Source of the DNA: Megachile rotundata
Taxonomy: Eukaryota; Arthropoda; Insecta; Hymenoptera; Megachilidae
Direction of reading: 5' to 3'
NCBI RefSeq assembly: GCF_050947335.1
Contig: NW_027473327.1
Location: 2,356,001-2,420,000 of the forward strand
DNA length: 64,000 nucleotides
The number at the start of each line of letters is the position of its first letter. Position 1 is the first letter of the stretch. Below, one piece after another: positions 52,200-63,715 of this stretch. The position numbers were made by a program, and so were the translations under genes. The notes below the pieces were generated by a model that was not told the DNA's origin, did not search any database, and worked only from the letters and a program-made list of their open reading frames with translations.

Positions 52200-54830
52200 A
52201 TGATTGTGATAATATGATTGCGAATGTATGATTGTGATTGTATGTCTGTGATTGTATGATTGTGATTGTATGATTCTGATAGTATGATTGTGATTGTATG
52301 ATTGTGATTGTATGATTGTGATTGTATGATTGTATTTGGGAGATTGTATTTGGGAGATTGTAATTGTATGATTGCGATTGGATGATTGAGATTGTATGGT
52401 TGTGATTGTATGATCGTGACTGTATGATTGTGATAGTATGATTGTGATTGTATGATTGTGATTGTATGATTGTGATTGTATGACTGTGATTGTATGATTG
52501 TGATTGTGCGATTGTGATTGTACGATTGTGATTGTACGATTGTGATTGTACGATTATGATTGTATGATTATGATTGTATGATTGTGATTGCATGATTGTG
52601 ATTGTATGATTGTCATAGTATGATTGTGATTGTGTGACTGTGATTGTACGACTGTGATTGTATGATTGTGATTGTATGATTGTCATTGTATGATTATGAT
52701 TGTATGATTGTGATTGCATGATTGTGATTGTATGATTGAGATTGCATGATTTTGTATGTATGATTGTGATTGTATGATTGTGATTGTATGATTGTGATTG
52801 TATGATTGTGTTTGTATGATTGTGATTGTATGATTGTGACTGTATGCTTGTAATTGTATGATTATGATTGTATGATTGTGATTGTATGATTGTCATGGTT
52901 TGATTGTGATTGTATGATTGCGATATTATGATTGTGATTGTATGACTGTGATTGTATGATAGCGATTGTATGATTGTGATTGTATGATTATGATTGTATG
53001 ATTGTGATTGTATGATTATGATTGTATGGTTGTGATTGTATGATTGTGATGGTATGATTGTGATTGTATGACTGTGATTGTATGATTGTGATTGTATGAT
53101 TGTGATTGTATGATTAGGATTGTGTGATTGTGATAGTATGATTGTGATTGTATGATTGTGATTGTATGATTGTATTTGGGAGATTGTATTTTGGAGATTG
53201 TAATTGTCTGATTGCGATTGTATGATCGTGAATGTATGATTGTGATTGCGTATTGTGATTGTATGATTGCGATTGTATGATTGTGATTGTATGATTGTGA
53301 TTGTATGATTGTGATATTATGACTGTGATTGTATGACTGTGATTGTATGATTGTGATTGTGTGATTGCGATTGTATGATTGCGATTGTATGATTGCGATT
53401 GTATGATTGTGATTGTATGATTGTCATTGTATGACTGTGATTGTATGATTGTGATTGTATGATTGTGATTGTATGATTAGGATTGTGTGATTGTGATAGT
53501 ATGATTGTGATTGTATGATTGTGATTGTATGATTGTATTTGGGAGATTGTATTTTGGAGATTGTAATTGTATGATTGCGATTGTATGATTGTGATTGTAT
53601 GATTGTGATTGTATGATTGTGATTGTATGATTGTGATTGTATGATTGTGATTGTATGATTGTGATTGTATGATTGTAATTGTATGATTATGATTGTATGA
53701 TTGTGATTGTATGATTGTGATTGTATGATTGTGATTGTATGATTGTGATTGTATGACTGTGATTGTATGATTGTGATTGTATGATTGTGATTGTATGATT
53801 CGGATTGTGTGATTGTGATAGTATGATTGTGATTGTATGATTGTGATTGTATGATTGTGATTGTATGATTGTGATTGTATGATTAGGATTGTGTGATTGT
53901 GATAGTATGATTGTGATTGTATGATTGTGATTGTATGATTGTATTTGGGAGATTGTATTTTGGAGATTGTAATTGTATGATTGCGATTGTATGATCGTGA
54001 TTGTATGATTGTGATTGCGTGATTGTGATTGTATGATTGCGATTGTATGATTGTGATTGTATGATTGTGATTGTATGATTGTGATATTATGATTGTGATA
54101 TTATGACTGTGATTGTATGACTGTGATTGTATGATTGTGATTGTGTGATTGCGATTGTATGATTGCGATTGTATGATTGCGATTGTATGATTGTGATTGT
54201 ATGATTGTGATTGTATGACTGTGATTGTATGATTGTGATTGTATGATTGTGATTGTATGATTAGGATTGTGTGATTGTGATAGTATGATTGTGATTGTAT
54301 GATTGTGATTGTATGATTGTATTTGGGAGATTGTATTTTGGAGATTGTAATTGTATGATTGCGATTGTATGATTGCGATTGCATGACTGTGATTGTATGA
54401 TTGTGATTGTATGATTATGATTGGATGATTGTGATTGTATGATTGTAATGGTTTGATTGTGATTGTATGATTGCGATATTATGATTGTGATTGTATGATT
54501 GTGGTTGTATGATTGTGATTGTATGATTGTATTTGGGAGATTGTGATTGTATGATTGCGATTGTATGATTGTGATTGCGTGATTGTGATTGTATGATTGC
54601 GATTGTATGATTGTGATTGTATGGTTGTGATTGTATGATCGTGACTGTATGATTGTGATTGCGTGATTGTGATTGTATGATTGCGATTGTATGATTGTGA
54701 TTGTATGATTGTGATTGTATGATTGTGATATTATGATTGTGATATAATGACTGTGATTGTATGACTGTGATTGTATGATTGTGATTGTATGATTGTGATT
54801 GTCTGATTGTGGTTGTATGATTGTGATTGT
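52200..54830 (+). repeat. 2,631-bp tandem copy of the preceding 2,632-bp block (copy 3 of 3)
   Basis: Direct tandem partner of about 49570-52199, one base shorter because of the single-base loss at 53251. The match ends near 54.83 kb, where an ATTGTCATTG unit appears instead of ATAATATG. Isolated substitutions separate the two, for example GATCGTG at 50958 against GATTGTG at the matching place near 53589. Confidence 0.9.
53239..53251 (+). repeat. 13-bp unit, single-base deletion that breaks the array register
   Basis: The unit reads ATTGTGATTGCGT and is followed directly by ATTGTG, so one base of the expected ATTGTGATTGCGTG is missing. Unit starts move from 11 to 10 modulo 14 at this point and stay there for 7.5 kb. 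The tandem partner at 50607-50620 is intact, so the loss happened in this copy after the duplication, or is a sequencing error. Confidence 0.93.
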
Positions 54831-55439
54831 ATGATTGTGATTGTATGATTGTCATTGTATGATTATGATTGTATGATTGTGATTGCATGATTGTGATTGT
54901 ATGATTGAGATTACATGATTTTGTATGTACGATTGTGATTGTATGATTGTGATTGTATGATTGTGATAATATGATTGCGAATGTATGATTGTGATTGTAT
55001 GTCTGTGATTGTATGATTGTGATTGTATGATTGTGATAGTATGATTGTGATTGTAAGATTGTGATTGTATGTCTGTGATTGTATGATTGTGATTGTATGA
55101 TTTTGAATGTATGATTGTGATTGTATGATTGTGATTGTATGATTGTGATTGTATGATTGTGATTGTATGATTGTGATTGTATGATTGTGATTGTATGATT
55201 GTGATTGTATGATTGTGATTCTATGATTGTGATTCTATGATTGCATTTGGGAGATTGTATTTTGGAGATTATAATTGTATGATTGCGATTGTGTGATTGT
55301 GATTGTATGATTGTGATTGTATGATTGTGATTGTATGATCGTGATTGTATGATTGTGATAGTATGATTGTGATTGTATGATTGTGATTGTATGATTGTGA
55401 TTGTATGACTGTGATTGTATGATTGTGATTGTATGACTG

Positions 55440-56095
55440 TGATTGTATGATTGTGATTGTGCGATTGTGATTGTACGATTGTGATTGTACGATTGTGATT
55501 GTATGATTGTGATTGTATGATTATGATGGAATGATTGTGATTGCATGATTGTGATTGTATGATTGTGATTGCATGCTTTTGAATGTATGATTGTGATTGT
55601 ATGATTGTGATTGTATGATTGTGATTGTATGATTGTGCTAGTATGATTGTGATTGTAAGATTGTGATTGTATGACTGTGATTGTATGATTGTGATTGTAT
55701 GATTGTGATTGTATGATTATGATTGTATGATTGTGATTGTATGATTGTGATTGTATGATTATGATTGTATGATTGTGATTGTATGATTGTATTTGGGAGA
55801 TTGTATTTTGGAGATTGTAATTGTAGGATTGCGATTGTATGATTGTGATTGTATGATTGTGATTGTATGACAGTGATTGTATCATTGTGATTGTATGATT
55901 GTGATTGTATGATTATGATTGTATGGTTGTGACTGTATGATTGTGATGGTATGATTGCGGTTGTATGATTGTGATTGTATGATTGTATTTGGGAGACTGT
56001 ATTTTGGAGATTGTAATTGTATGATTGCGATTGTATGATTGTAATTGTATGATTGTGATTGTATGATTGTGATTGTATGATTGTGATTGTATGAT
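55440..56095 (+). repeat. Segmental copy, partner of 60430-61095
   Basis: Shared rare units are ATTGTGCTAG (55632 and 60644), TGTAGGATTG (about 55822 and 60826), TATCATTG, and GCGGTTG before the TTTGGG landmark. The offset is 4,984 bp on the left, 5,012 bp at the GTGCTAG unit and 5,004 bp after the 8-bp loss in the other copy. In this copy the unit before the first TTTGGG landmark is complete. Confidence 0.82.
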
Positions 56096-57465
56096 TGTGA
56101 TTGTATGATTGTAATTGTATGATTATGATTGTATGATTGTGATTGTATGATTGTGATGGTTTGATTGTGATTGTATGATTGCGATATTATGATTGTGATT
56201 GTATGATTGTGATTGTATGATTGTGATTGTATGATAGCGATTGTATGATTGTGATTGTATCATTATGATTCTACGATTGTGATTGTATGATTATGATTGT
56301 ATGGTTGTGATTGTATGATTGTGATGGTATGATTGTGATTGTATGATTGTGATTGCATGATTGTGATTGTATGATTCTGATAGTATGATTGTGATTGTAT
56401 GATTGTGATTGTATGATTGTGATTGTATGATTGTATTTGGGAGATTGTATTTGGGAGATTGTAATTGTATGATTGCGATTGGATGATTGAGATTGTATGG
56501 TTGTGATTGTATGATCGTGATTGTATGATTGTGATAGTATGATTGTGATTGTATGATTGTGATTGTATGATTGTGATTGTATGACTGTGATTGTATGATT
56601 GTGATTGTGCGATTGTGATTGTACGATTGTGATTGTACGATTGTGATTGTATGATTATGATTGTATGATTATGATTGTATGATTGTGATTGCATGATTGT
56701 GATTGTATGATTGTCATAGTATGATTGTGATTGTATGACTGTGATTGTATGACTGTGATTGTATGATTGTGATTCTATGATTGTCATTGTATGATTATGA
56801 TTGTATGATTGTGATTGCATGATTGTGATTGTATGATTGATATTGCATGATTTTGTATATATGATTGTGATTGTATGATTGTGATTGTATGATTGTGATT
56901 GTATGATTGTGATTGTATGATTGTGATTGTATGATTGTGATTGTATGATTGTGATTGTATGATTGTGATTGTATGATTGTAATTGTATGATTATGATTGT
57001 ATGATTGTGATTGTATGATTGGGATGGTTTGATTGTGATTGTATGATTGCGATATTATGATTGTGATTGTATGATTGTGATTGTATGATAGCGATTGTAT
57101 GATTGTTATTGTATGATTATGATTGTATGATTGTGATTGTATGATTACGATTGTATGGTTGTGATTGTATGATTGTGATGGTATGATTGTGATTGTATGA
57201 TTGTGATTGTATGATTGTGATAGTATGATTGTGATTGTATGATTGTGATTGCGTGATTGTGATTGTATGATTGCGATTGTATGATTGTGATTGTATGATT
57301 GTGATTGTATGATTGTGATATTATGATTGTGATAGTATGACTGTGATTGTATGACTGTGATTGTATGATTGTGATTGTATGATTGTGATTGTATGATTGT
57401 GATTGTATGATTGTGATTGTATGATTGTATTTGGGAGATTGTATTTTGAAGATTGTAATTGTATG

Positions 57466-57591
57466 ATTGCGATTGTATGATTGCGATTGTATGATTGCGA
57501 TTGTATGATTGCGATTGTATGATTGCGATTGTATGATTGCGATTGTATGATTGCGATTGTATGATTGCGATTGTATGATTGCGATTGTATG
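57466..57591 (+). repeat. Run of nine identical ATTGCGATTGTATG units
   Basis: Nine consecutive GCG units follow a landmark pair whose second unit reads TTTTGAAG instead of TTTTGGAG. The run ends at the consensus unit at 57592. It is a locally homogenised 126-bp sub-array with one CpG per unit. Confidence 0.95.
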
Positions 57592-58263
57592 ATTGTGATT
57601 GTATGATTGTGATTGTATGATTGTGATTGTATGATTGTGATAATATGATTGCGAATGTATGATTTTGATTGTATGTCTGTGATTGTATGATTGTGATTGT
57701 ATGATTGTGATTGTATGATTGTGATTGTATGATTCTGATAGTATGATTGTGATTGTATGATTGTGATTGTATGATTGTGACTGTGCGATTGTGATTGTAC
57801 GATTGTGATTGTACGATTGTGATTGTACGATTATGATTGTATGATTATGATTGTATGACTGTGATTGTATGATTGTGATTGTATGATTGTGATTGTATGA
57901 TAGCGATTGTATGATTGTGATTGTATCATTATGATTCTACGATTGTGATTGTATGATTATGATTGTATGGTTGTGATTGTATGATTGTGATGGTATGATT
58001 GCGATTGTATGATTGTGATTGTATGATTGTGATTGTATGATTGTGATTGTATGACTGTGATTGTATGATTGTGATTGTATGATTGTGATTGTATGATTAG
58101 GATTGTGTGATTGTGATAGTATGATTGTGATTGTATGATTGTGATTGTATGATTGTGATTGTATGATTGTGATTGTATGATTGTGATTGTATGATTGTGA
58201 TTGTATGATTGTGATTGTATGATTGTATTTGGGAGATTGTATTTTGGAGATTGTAATTGTATG

Positions 58264-58361
58264 ATTGCGATTGTATGATTGCGATTGTATGATTGCGATT
58301 GTATGATTGCGATTGTATGATTGCGATTGTATGATTGCGATTGTATGATTGCGATTGTATG
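58264..58361 (+). repeat. Run of seven identical ATTGCGATTGTATG units
   Basis: Seven consecutive GCG units lie directly after the TTTGGG and TTTTGGAG landmark pair and a GTAATTG unit. What follows matches the sequence after the nine-unit run at 57466 (consensus units, ATAATATG, GCGAATG, then a rare ATTTTGATTG unit). The two runs are homologous and differ in length by two units. Confidence 0.95.
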
Positions 58362-60055
58362 ATTGTGATTGTATGATTGTGATTGTATGATTGTGATTGT
58401 ATGATTGTGATAATATGATTGCGAATGTATGATTTTGATTGTATGTCTGTGATTGTATGATTGTGATTGTATGATTGTGATTGTATGATTGTGATTGTAT
58501 GATTCTGATAGTATGATTGTGATTGTATGATTGTGATTGTATGATTGTGATTGTATGATTGTATTTGGGAGATTGTATTTGGGAGATTGTAATTGTATGA
58601 TTGCGATTGGATGATTGAGATTGTATGGTTGTGATTGTATGATCGTGACTGTATGATTGTGATAGTATGATTGTGATTGTATGATTGTGATTGTATGATT
58701 GTGATTGTATGACTGTGATTGTATGATTGTGATTGTGCGATTGTGATTGTACGATTGTGATTGTACGATTGTGATTGTACGATTATGATTGTATGATTAT
58801 GATTGTATGATTGTGATTGCATGATTGTGATTGTATGATTGTCATAGTATGATTGTGATTGTATGACTGTGATTGTATGACTGTGATTGTATGATTGTGA
58901 TTGTATGATTGTCATTGTATGATTATGATTGTATGATTGTGATTGTATGATTGTATTTGGGAGATTGTGTTTTGGAGATTGTAATTGTATGATTGCGATT
59001 GTAAGATTGCGATTGTATGATTGTGATTGTATGATTGTGATTGTATGATTGTGATTGTATGATTGTGATTGTATGATTGTGATTGTATGATTGCGATTGT
59101 ATGATTGTGATTGTATGATTGTAATTGTATGATTATGATTGTATGATTGTGATTGTATGATTGTGATTGTATGACTGTGATTGTATGATTGTGATTGTGC
59201 GATTGTGATTGTACGATTGTGATTGTACGATTGTGATTGTATGATTGTGATTGTATGATTATGATTGCATGATTGTGATAGTATGATTGTGATTGTAAGA
59301 TTGTGATTGCATGACTGTGATTGTATGATTGTGATTGTATGATTATGATTGTATGATTGTGATTGTATGATTGTAATGGTTTGATTGTGATTGTATGATT
59401 GCGATATTATGATTGTGATTGTATGATTGTGATTGTATGATTGTGGTTGTATGATTGTGATTGTATGATTGTATTTGGGAGATTGTGATTGTATGATTGT
59501 GATTGTATGATTGTGATTGCGTGATTGTGATTGTATGATTGCGATTGTATGATTGTGATTGTATGGTTGTGATTGTATGATTGTGATGGTATGATTGTGA
59601 TTGTATGATTGCGATAGTATGATTGTGATTGTATGATTGTGATTGTATGATTGTGATTGCATGATTGTGATTGTATGATTGAGATTGCATGATTTTGTAT
59701 GTATGATTGTGATTGTATGATTGTGATTGTATGATTGTGATTGTATGATTGTGATTGTATGATTGTGATTGTATGATTGTGATAGTATGATTGTGATTGT
59801 ATGATTGTGATTGTATGACAGTGATTGTATGATTGGGATCGTATGATTGTGATTGTATGATTGTGATAGTATGATTGTGATTGTATGATTGTGATTGTAT
59901 GACTGTGATTGTATGATTGTGACTGTGCGATTGTGATTGTACGATTGTGATTTTACGATTGTGATTGTATGATTGTGATTGTATGATTATGATGGAATGA
60001 TTGTGATTGCATGATTGTGATTGTACGATTGTGATTGCATGCTTTTGAATGTATG

Positions 60056-60209
60056 ATTGTGATTGTATGATTGTGATTGTATGATTGTGATTGTATGATT
60101 GTGATTGTATGATTGTGATTGTATGATTGTGATTGTATGATTGTGATTGTATGATTGTGATTGTATGATTGTGATTGTATGATTGTGATTGTATGATTGT
60201 GATTGTATG
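60056..60209 (+). repeat. Eleven successive perfect consensus units
   Basis: From 60056 to the GTGCTAG unit at 60210 every unit reads ATTGTGATTGTATG. This is one of the longest unvaried runs I noticed. Another of ten units runs from 37811 to 37950. Such runs mark recent local expansion or simply lack sampled variants. Confidence 0.88.
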
Positions 60210-60429
60210 ATTGTGCTAGTATGATTGTGATTGTATGATTGTGATTGTATGATTGTATTTGGGAGATTGTATTTGGGAGATTGTAATTGTATGATTGCGA
60301 TTGGATGATTGAGATTGTATGGTTGTGATTGTATGATCGTGATTGTATGATTGTGATCGTATGATTGTGATTGTATGATTGTGATAGTATGATTGTGATT
60401 GTATGATTGTGACTGTATGACTGTGATTG

Positions 60430-61095
60430 TATGATTGTGACTGTGCGATTGTGATTGTACGATTGTGATTGTACGATTGTGATTGTATGATTGTGATTGT
60501 ATGATTATGATGGAATGATTGTGATTGCATGATTGTGATTGTATGATTGTGATTGCATGCTTTTGAATGTATGATTGTGATTGTATGATTGTGATTGTAT
60601 GATTGTGATTGTATGATTGTGATTGTATGATTGTGATTGTATGATTGTGCTAGTATGATTGTGATTGTAAGATTGTGATTGTACGACTGTGATTGTATGA
60701 TTGTGATTGTATGATTGTGATTGTATGATTATGATTGTATGATTGTGATTGTATGATTGTGATTGTATGATTATGATTGTATGATTGTGATTGTATTTGG
60801 GAGATTGTATTTTGGAGATTGTAATTGTAGGATTGCGATTGTATGATTGTGATTGTATGATTGTGATTGTATGACAGTGATTGTATCATTGTGATTGTAT
60901 GATTGTGATTGTATGATTATGATTGTATGGTTGTGACTGTATGATTGTGATGGTATGATTGCGGTTGTATGATTGTGATTGTATGATTGTATTTGGGAGA
61001 TTGTATTTTGGAGATTGTAATTGTATGATTGCGATTGTATGATTGTAATTGTATGATTGTGATTGTATGATTGTGATTGTATGATTGTGATTGTA
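60430..61095 (+). repeat. Segmental copy, partner of 55440-56095
   Basis: Same marker order as 55440-56095. It has two more consensus units before GTGCTAG and an 8-bp loss at 60784-60789. The match ends near 61.095 kb, where a TTTGGGAG doublet follows instead of a GTAATTG unit. Confidence 0.82.
60784..60789 (+). repeat. Half unit ATTGTG: loss of exactly one 8-bp half
   Basis: ATTGTG is followed at once by ATTGTATTTGGGAG, with the 8-bp half ATTGTATG missing. Unit starts move from 10 to 2 modulo 14 here. The partner copy near 55.78 kb has the full unit, so the loss is derived in this copy. Slippage between the two look-alike halves (both begin ATTGT) is the simplest cause. Confidence 0.93.
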
Positions 61096-61499
61096 TGATT
61101 GTATTTGGGAGATTGTATTTGGGAGATTGTAATTGTATGATTGCGATTGGATGATTGAGATTGTATGGTTGTGATTGTATGATCGTGATTGTATGATTGT
61201 GATAGTATGATTGTGATTGTATGATTGTGATTGTATGATTGTGATTGTATGACTGTGATTGTATGATTGTGATTGTGCGATTGTGATTGTACGATTGTGA
61301 TTGTACGATTGTGATTGTATGATTATGATTGTATGATTATGATTGTATGATTGTGATTGCATGATTGTGATTGTATGATTGTCATAGTATGATTGTGATT
61401 GTATGACTGTGATTGTATGACTGTGATTGTATGATTGTGATTGTATGATTGTCATTGTATGATTATGATTGTATGATTGTGATTGCATGATTGTGATTG

Positions 61500-62090
61500 T
61501 ATGATTGAGATTGCATGATTTTGTATATATGATTGTGATTGTATGATTGTGATTGTATGATTGTGATTGTATGATTGTGATTGTATGATTGCGATTGTAT
61601 GATTGTGATTGTATGATTGTGATTGTATGATAGCGATTGTATGATAGCGATTGTATGATTGTTATTGTATGATTATGATTGTATGATTGTGATTGTATGA
61701 TTACGATTGTATGGTTGTGATTGTATGATTGTGATTGTATGATTGTGATGGTATGATTGTGATTGTATGATTGTGATTGTATGATTGTGATAGTATGATT
61801 GTGATTGTATGATTGTGATTGCGTGATTGTGATTGTATGATTGCGATTGTATGATTGTGATTGTATGATTGTGATTGTATGATTGTGATATTATGATTGT
61901 GATAGTATGACTGTGATTGTATGACTGTGATTGTATGATTGTGATTGTGTGATTGCGATTGTATGATTGCGATTGTATGATTGTGATTGTATGATTGTGA
62001 TTGTGTGATTGTGATTGTATGACTGTGATTGTATGATTGTGATTGTATGATTGTGATTGTATGATTAGGATTGTGTGATTGTGATAGTAT
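61500..62090 (+). repeat. Tandem segmental copy, partner of 63010-63715, with 112-bp loss
   Basis: The rare doubled TAGCG unit begins at 61626 and 63250, and ATTAGG at 62064 and 63688; both are offset by 1,624 bp (116 units). The ATTTTGTATATATG unit is at 61518 and 63030, offset 1,512 bp. The 112-bp difference is eight units (GTAATTG, ATTATG, GATGGTTTG and GCGATATTATG among them) that are present in the second copy and in older relatives near 57 kb. Copy 1 has therefore lost them. Confidence 0.82.
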
Positions 62091-62217
62091 GATTGTGATT
62101 GTATGATTGTGATTGTATGATTGTGATTGTATGATTGTGATTGTATGATTGTGATTGTATGATTGTGATTGTATGATTGTATTTGGGAGATTGTATTTTG
62201 GAGATTGTAATTGTATG

Positions 62218-62343
62218 ATTGCGATTGTATGATTGCGATTGTATGATTGCGATTGTATGATTGCGATTGTATGATTGCGATTGTATGATTGCGATTGTAT
62301 GATTGCGATTGTATGATTGCGATTGTATGATTGCGATTGTATG
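62218..62343 (+). repeat. Run of nine identical ATTGCGATTGTATG units
   Basis: Same context as the runs at 57466 and 58264: it follows the landmark pair and GTAATTG, and precedes consensus units, ATAATATG and GCGAATG. It lacks the ATTTTGATTG unit found after the other two. Confidence 0.95.
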
Positions 62344-63009
62344 ATTGTGATTGTATGATTGTGATTGTATGATTGTGATAATATGATTGCGAATGTATGA
62401 TTGTGATTGTATGTCTGTGATTGTATGTTTGTGATTGTATGCTTGCGATAGTATGATTGTGATTGTATGATTGTGATTGTATGATTGTGATTGCATGATT
62501 GTGATTGTATGATTGAGATTGCATGATTTTGTATGTATGATTGTGATTGTATGATTGTGATTGTATGATTGTGATTGTATGATTGTGATTGTATGATTGT
62601 GATAGTATGATTGTGATTGTATGATTGTGATTGTATGACAGTGATTGTATGATTGTGATCGTATGATTGTGATGGTATGATTGTGATAGTATGATTGTGA
62701 TTGTATGATTGTGATTGTATGACTGTGATAGTATGATTGTGACTGTGCGATTGTGATTGTACGATTGTGATTGTACGATTGTGATTGTATGATTGTGATT
62801 GTATGATTATGATGGAATGATTGTGATTGCATGATTGTGATTGTATGGTTGTGATTGCATGCCTTTGAATGTATGATTGTGATTGTATGATTGTGATTGT
62901 ATGATTGTGATTGTCTGATTGTGATTGTATGACTGTGATTGTATGATTGTGATTGTATGATTGTCATTGTATGATTATGATTGTATGATTGTGATTGCAT
63001 GATTGTGAT

Positions 63010-63715
63010 TGTATGATTGAGATTGCATGATTTTGTATATATGATTGTGATTGTATGATTGTGATTGTATGATTGTGATTGTATGATTGTGATTGTATGA
63101 TTGTGATTGTATGATTGCGATTGTATGATTGTGATTGTATGATTGTAATTGTATGATTATGATTGTATGATTGTGATTGTATGATTGTGATGGTTTGATT
63201 GTGATTGTATGATTGCGATATTATGATTGTGATTGTATGATTGTGATTGTATGATAGCGATTGTATGATAGCGATTGTATGATTGTTATTGTATGATTAT
63301 GATTGTATGATTGTGATTGTATGATTACGATTGTATGGTTGTGATTGTATGATTGTGATTGTATGATTGTGATGGTATGATTGTGATTGTATGATTGTGA
63401 TTGTATGATTGTGATAGTATGATTGTGATTGTATGATTGTGATTGCGTGATTGTGATTGTATGATTGCGATTGTATGATTGTGATTGTATGATTGTGATT
63501 GTATGATTGTGATATTATGATTGTGATAGTATGACTGTGATTGTATGACTGTGATTGTATGATTGTGATTGTGTGATTGCGATTGTATGATTGCGATTGT
63601 ATGATTGTGATTGTATGATTGTGATTGTGTGATTGTGATTGTATGACTGTGATTGTATGATTGTGATTGTATGATTGTGATTGTATGATTAGGATTGTGT
63701 GATTGTGATAGTATG
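63010..63715 (+). repeat. Tandem segmental copy, partner of 61500-62090
   Basis: It holds the full marker series including the eight units missing from the first copy. The match ends about two units after ATTAGG (63688), where an ACTGTG unit and a TCTGTG unit appear. The window ends in further right-domain material with the TTTGGGAG doublet at about 63.88 kb. Confidence 0.82.
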
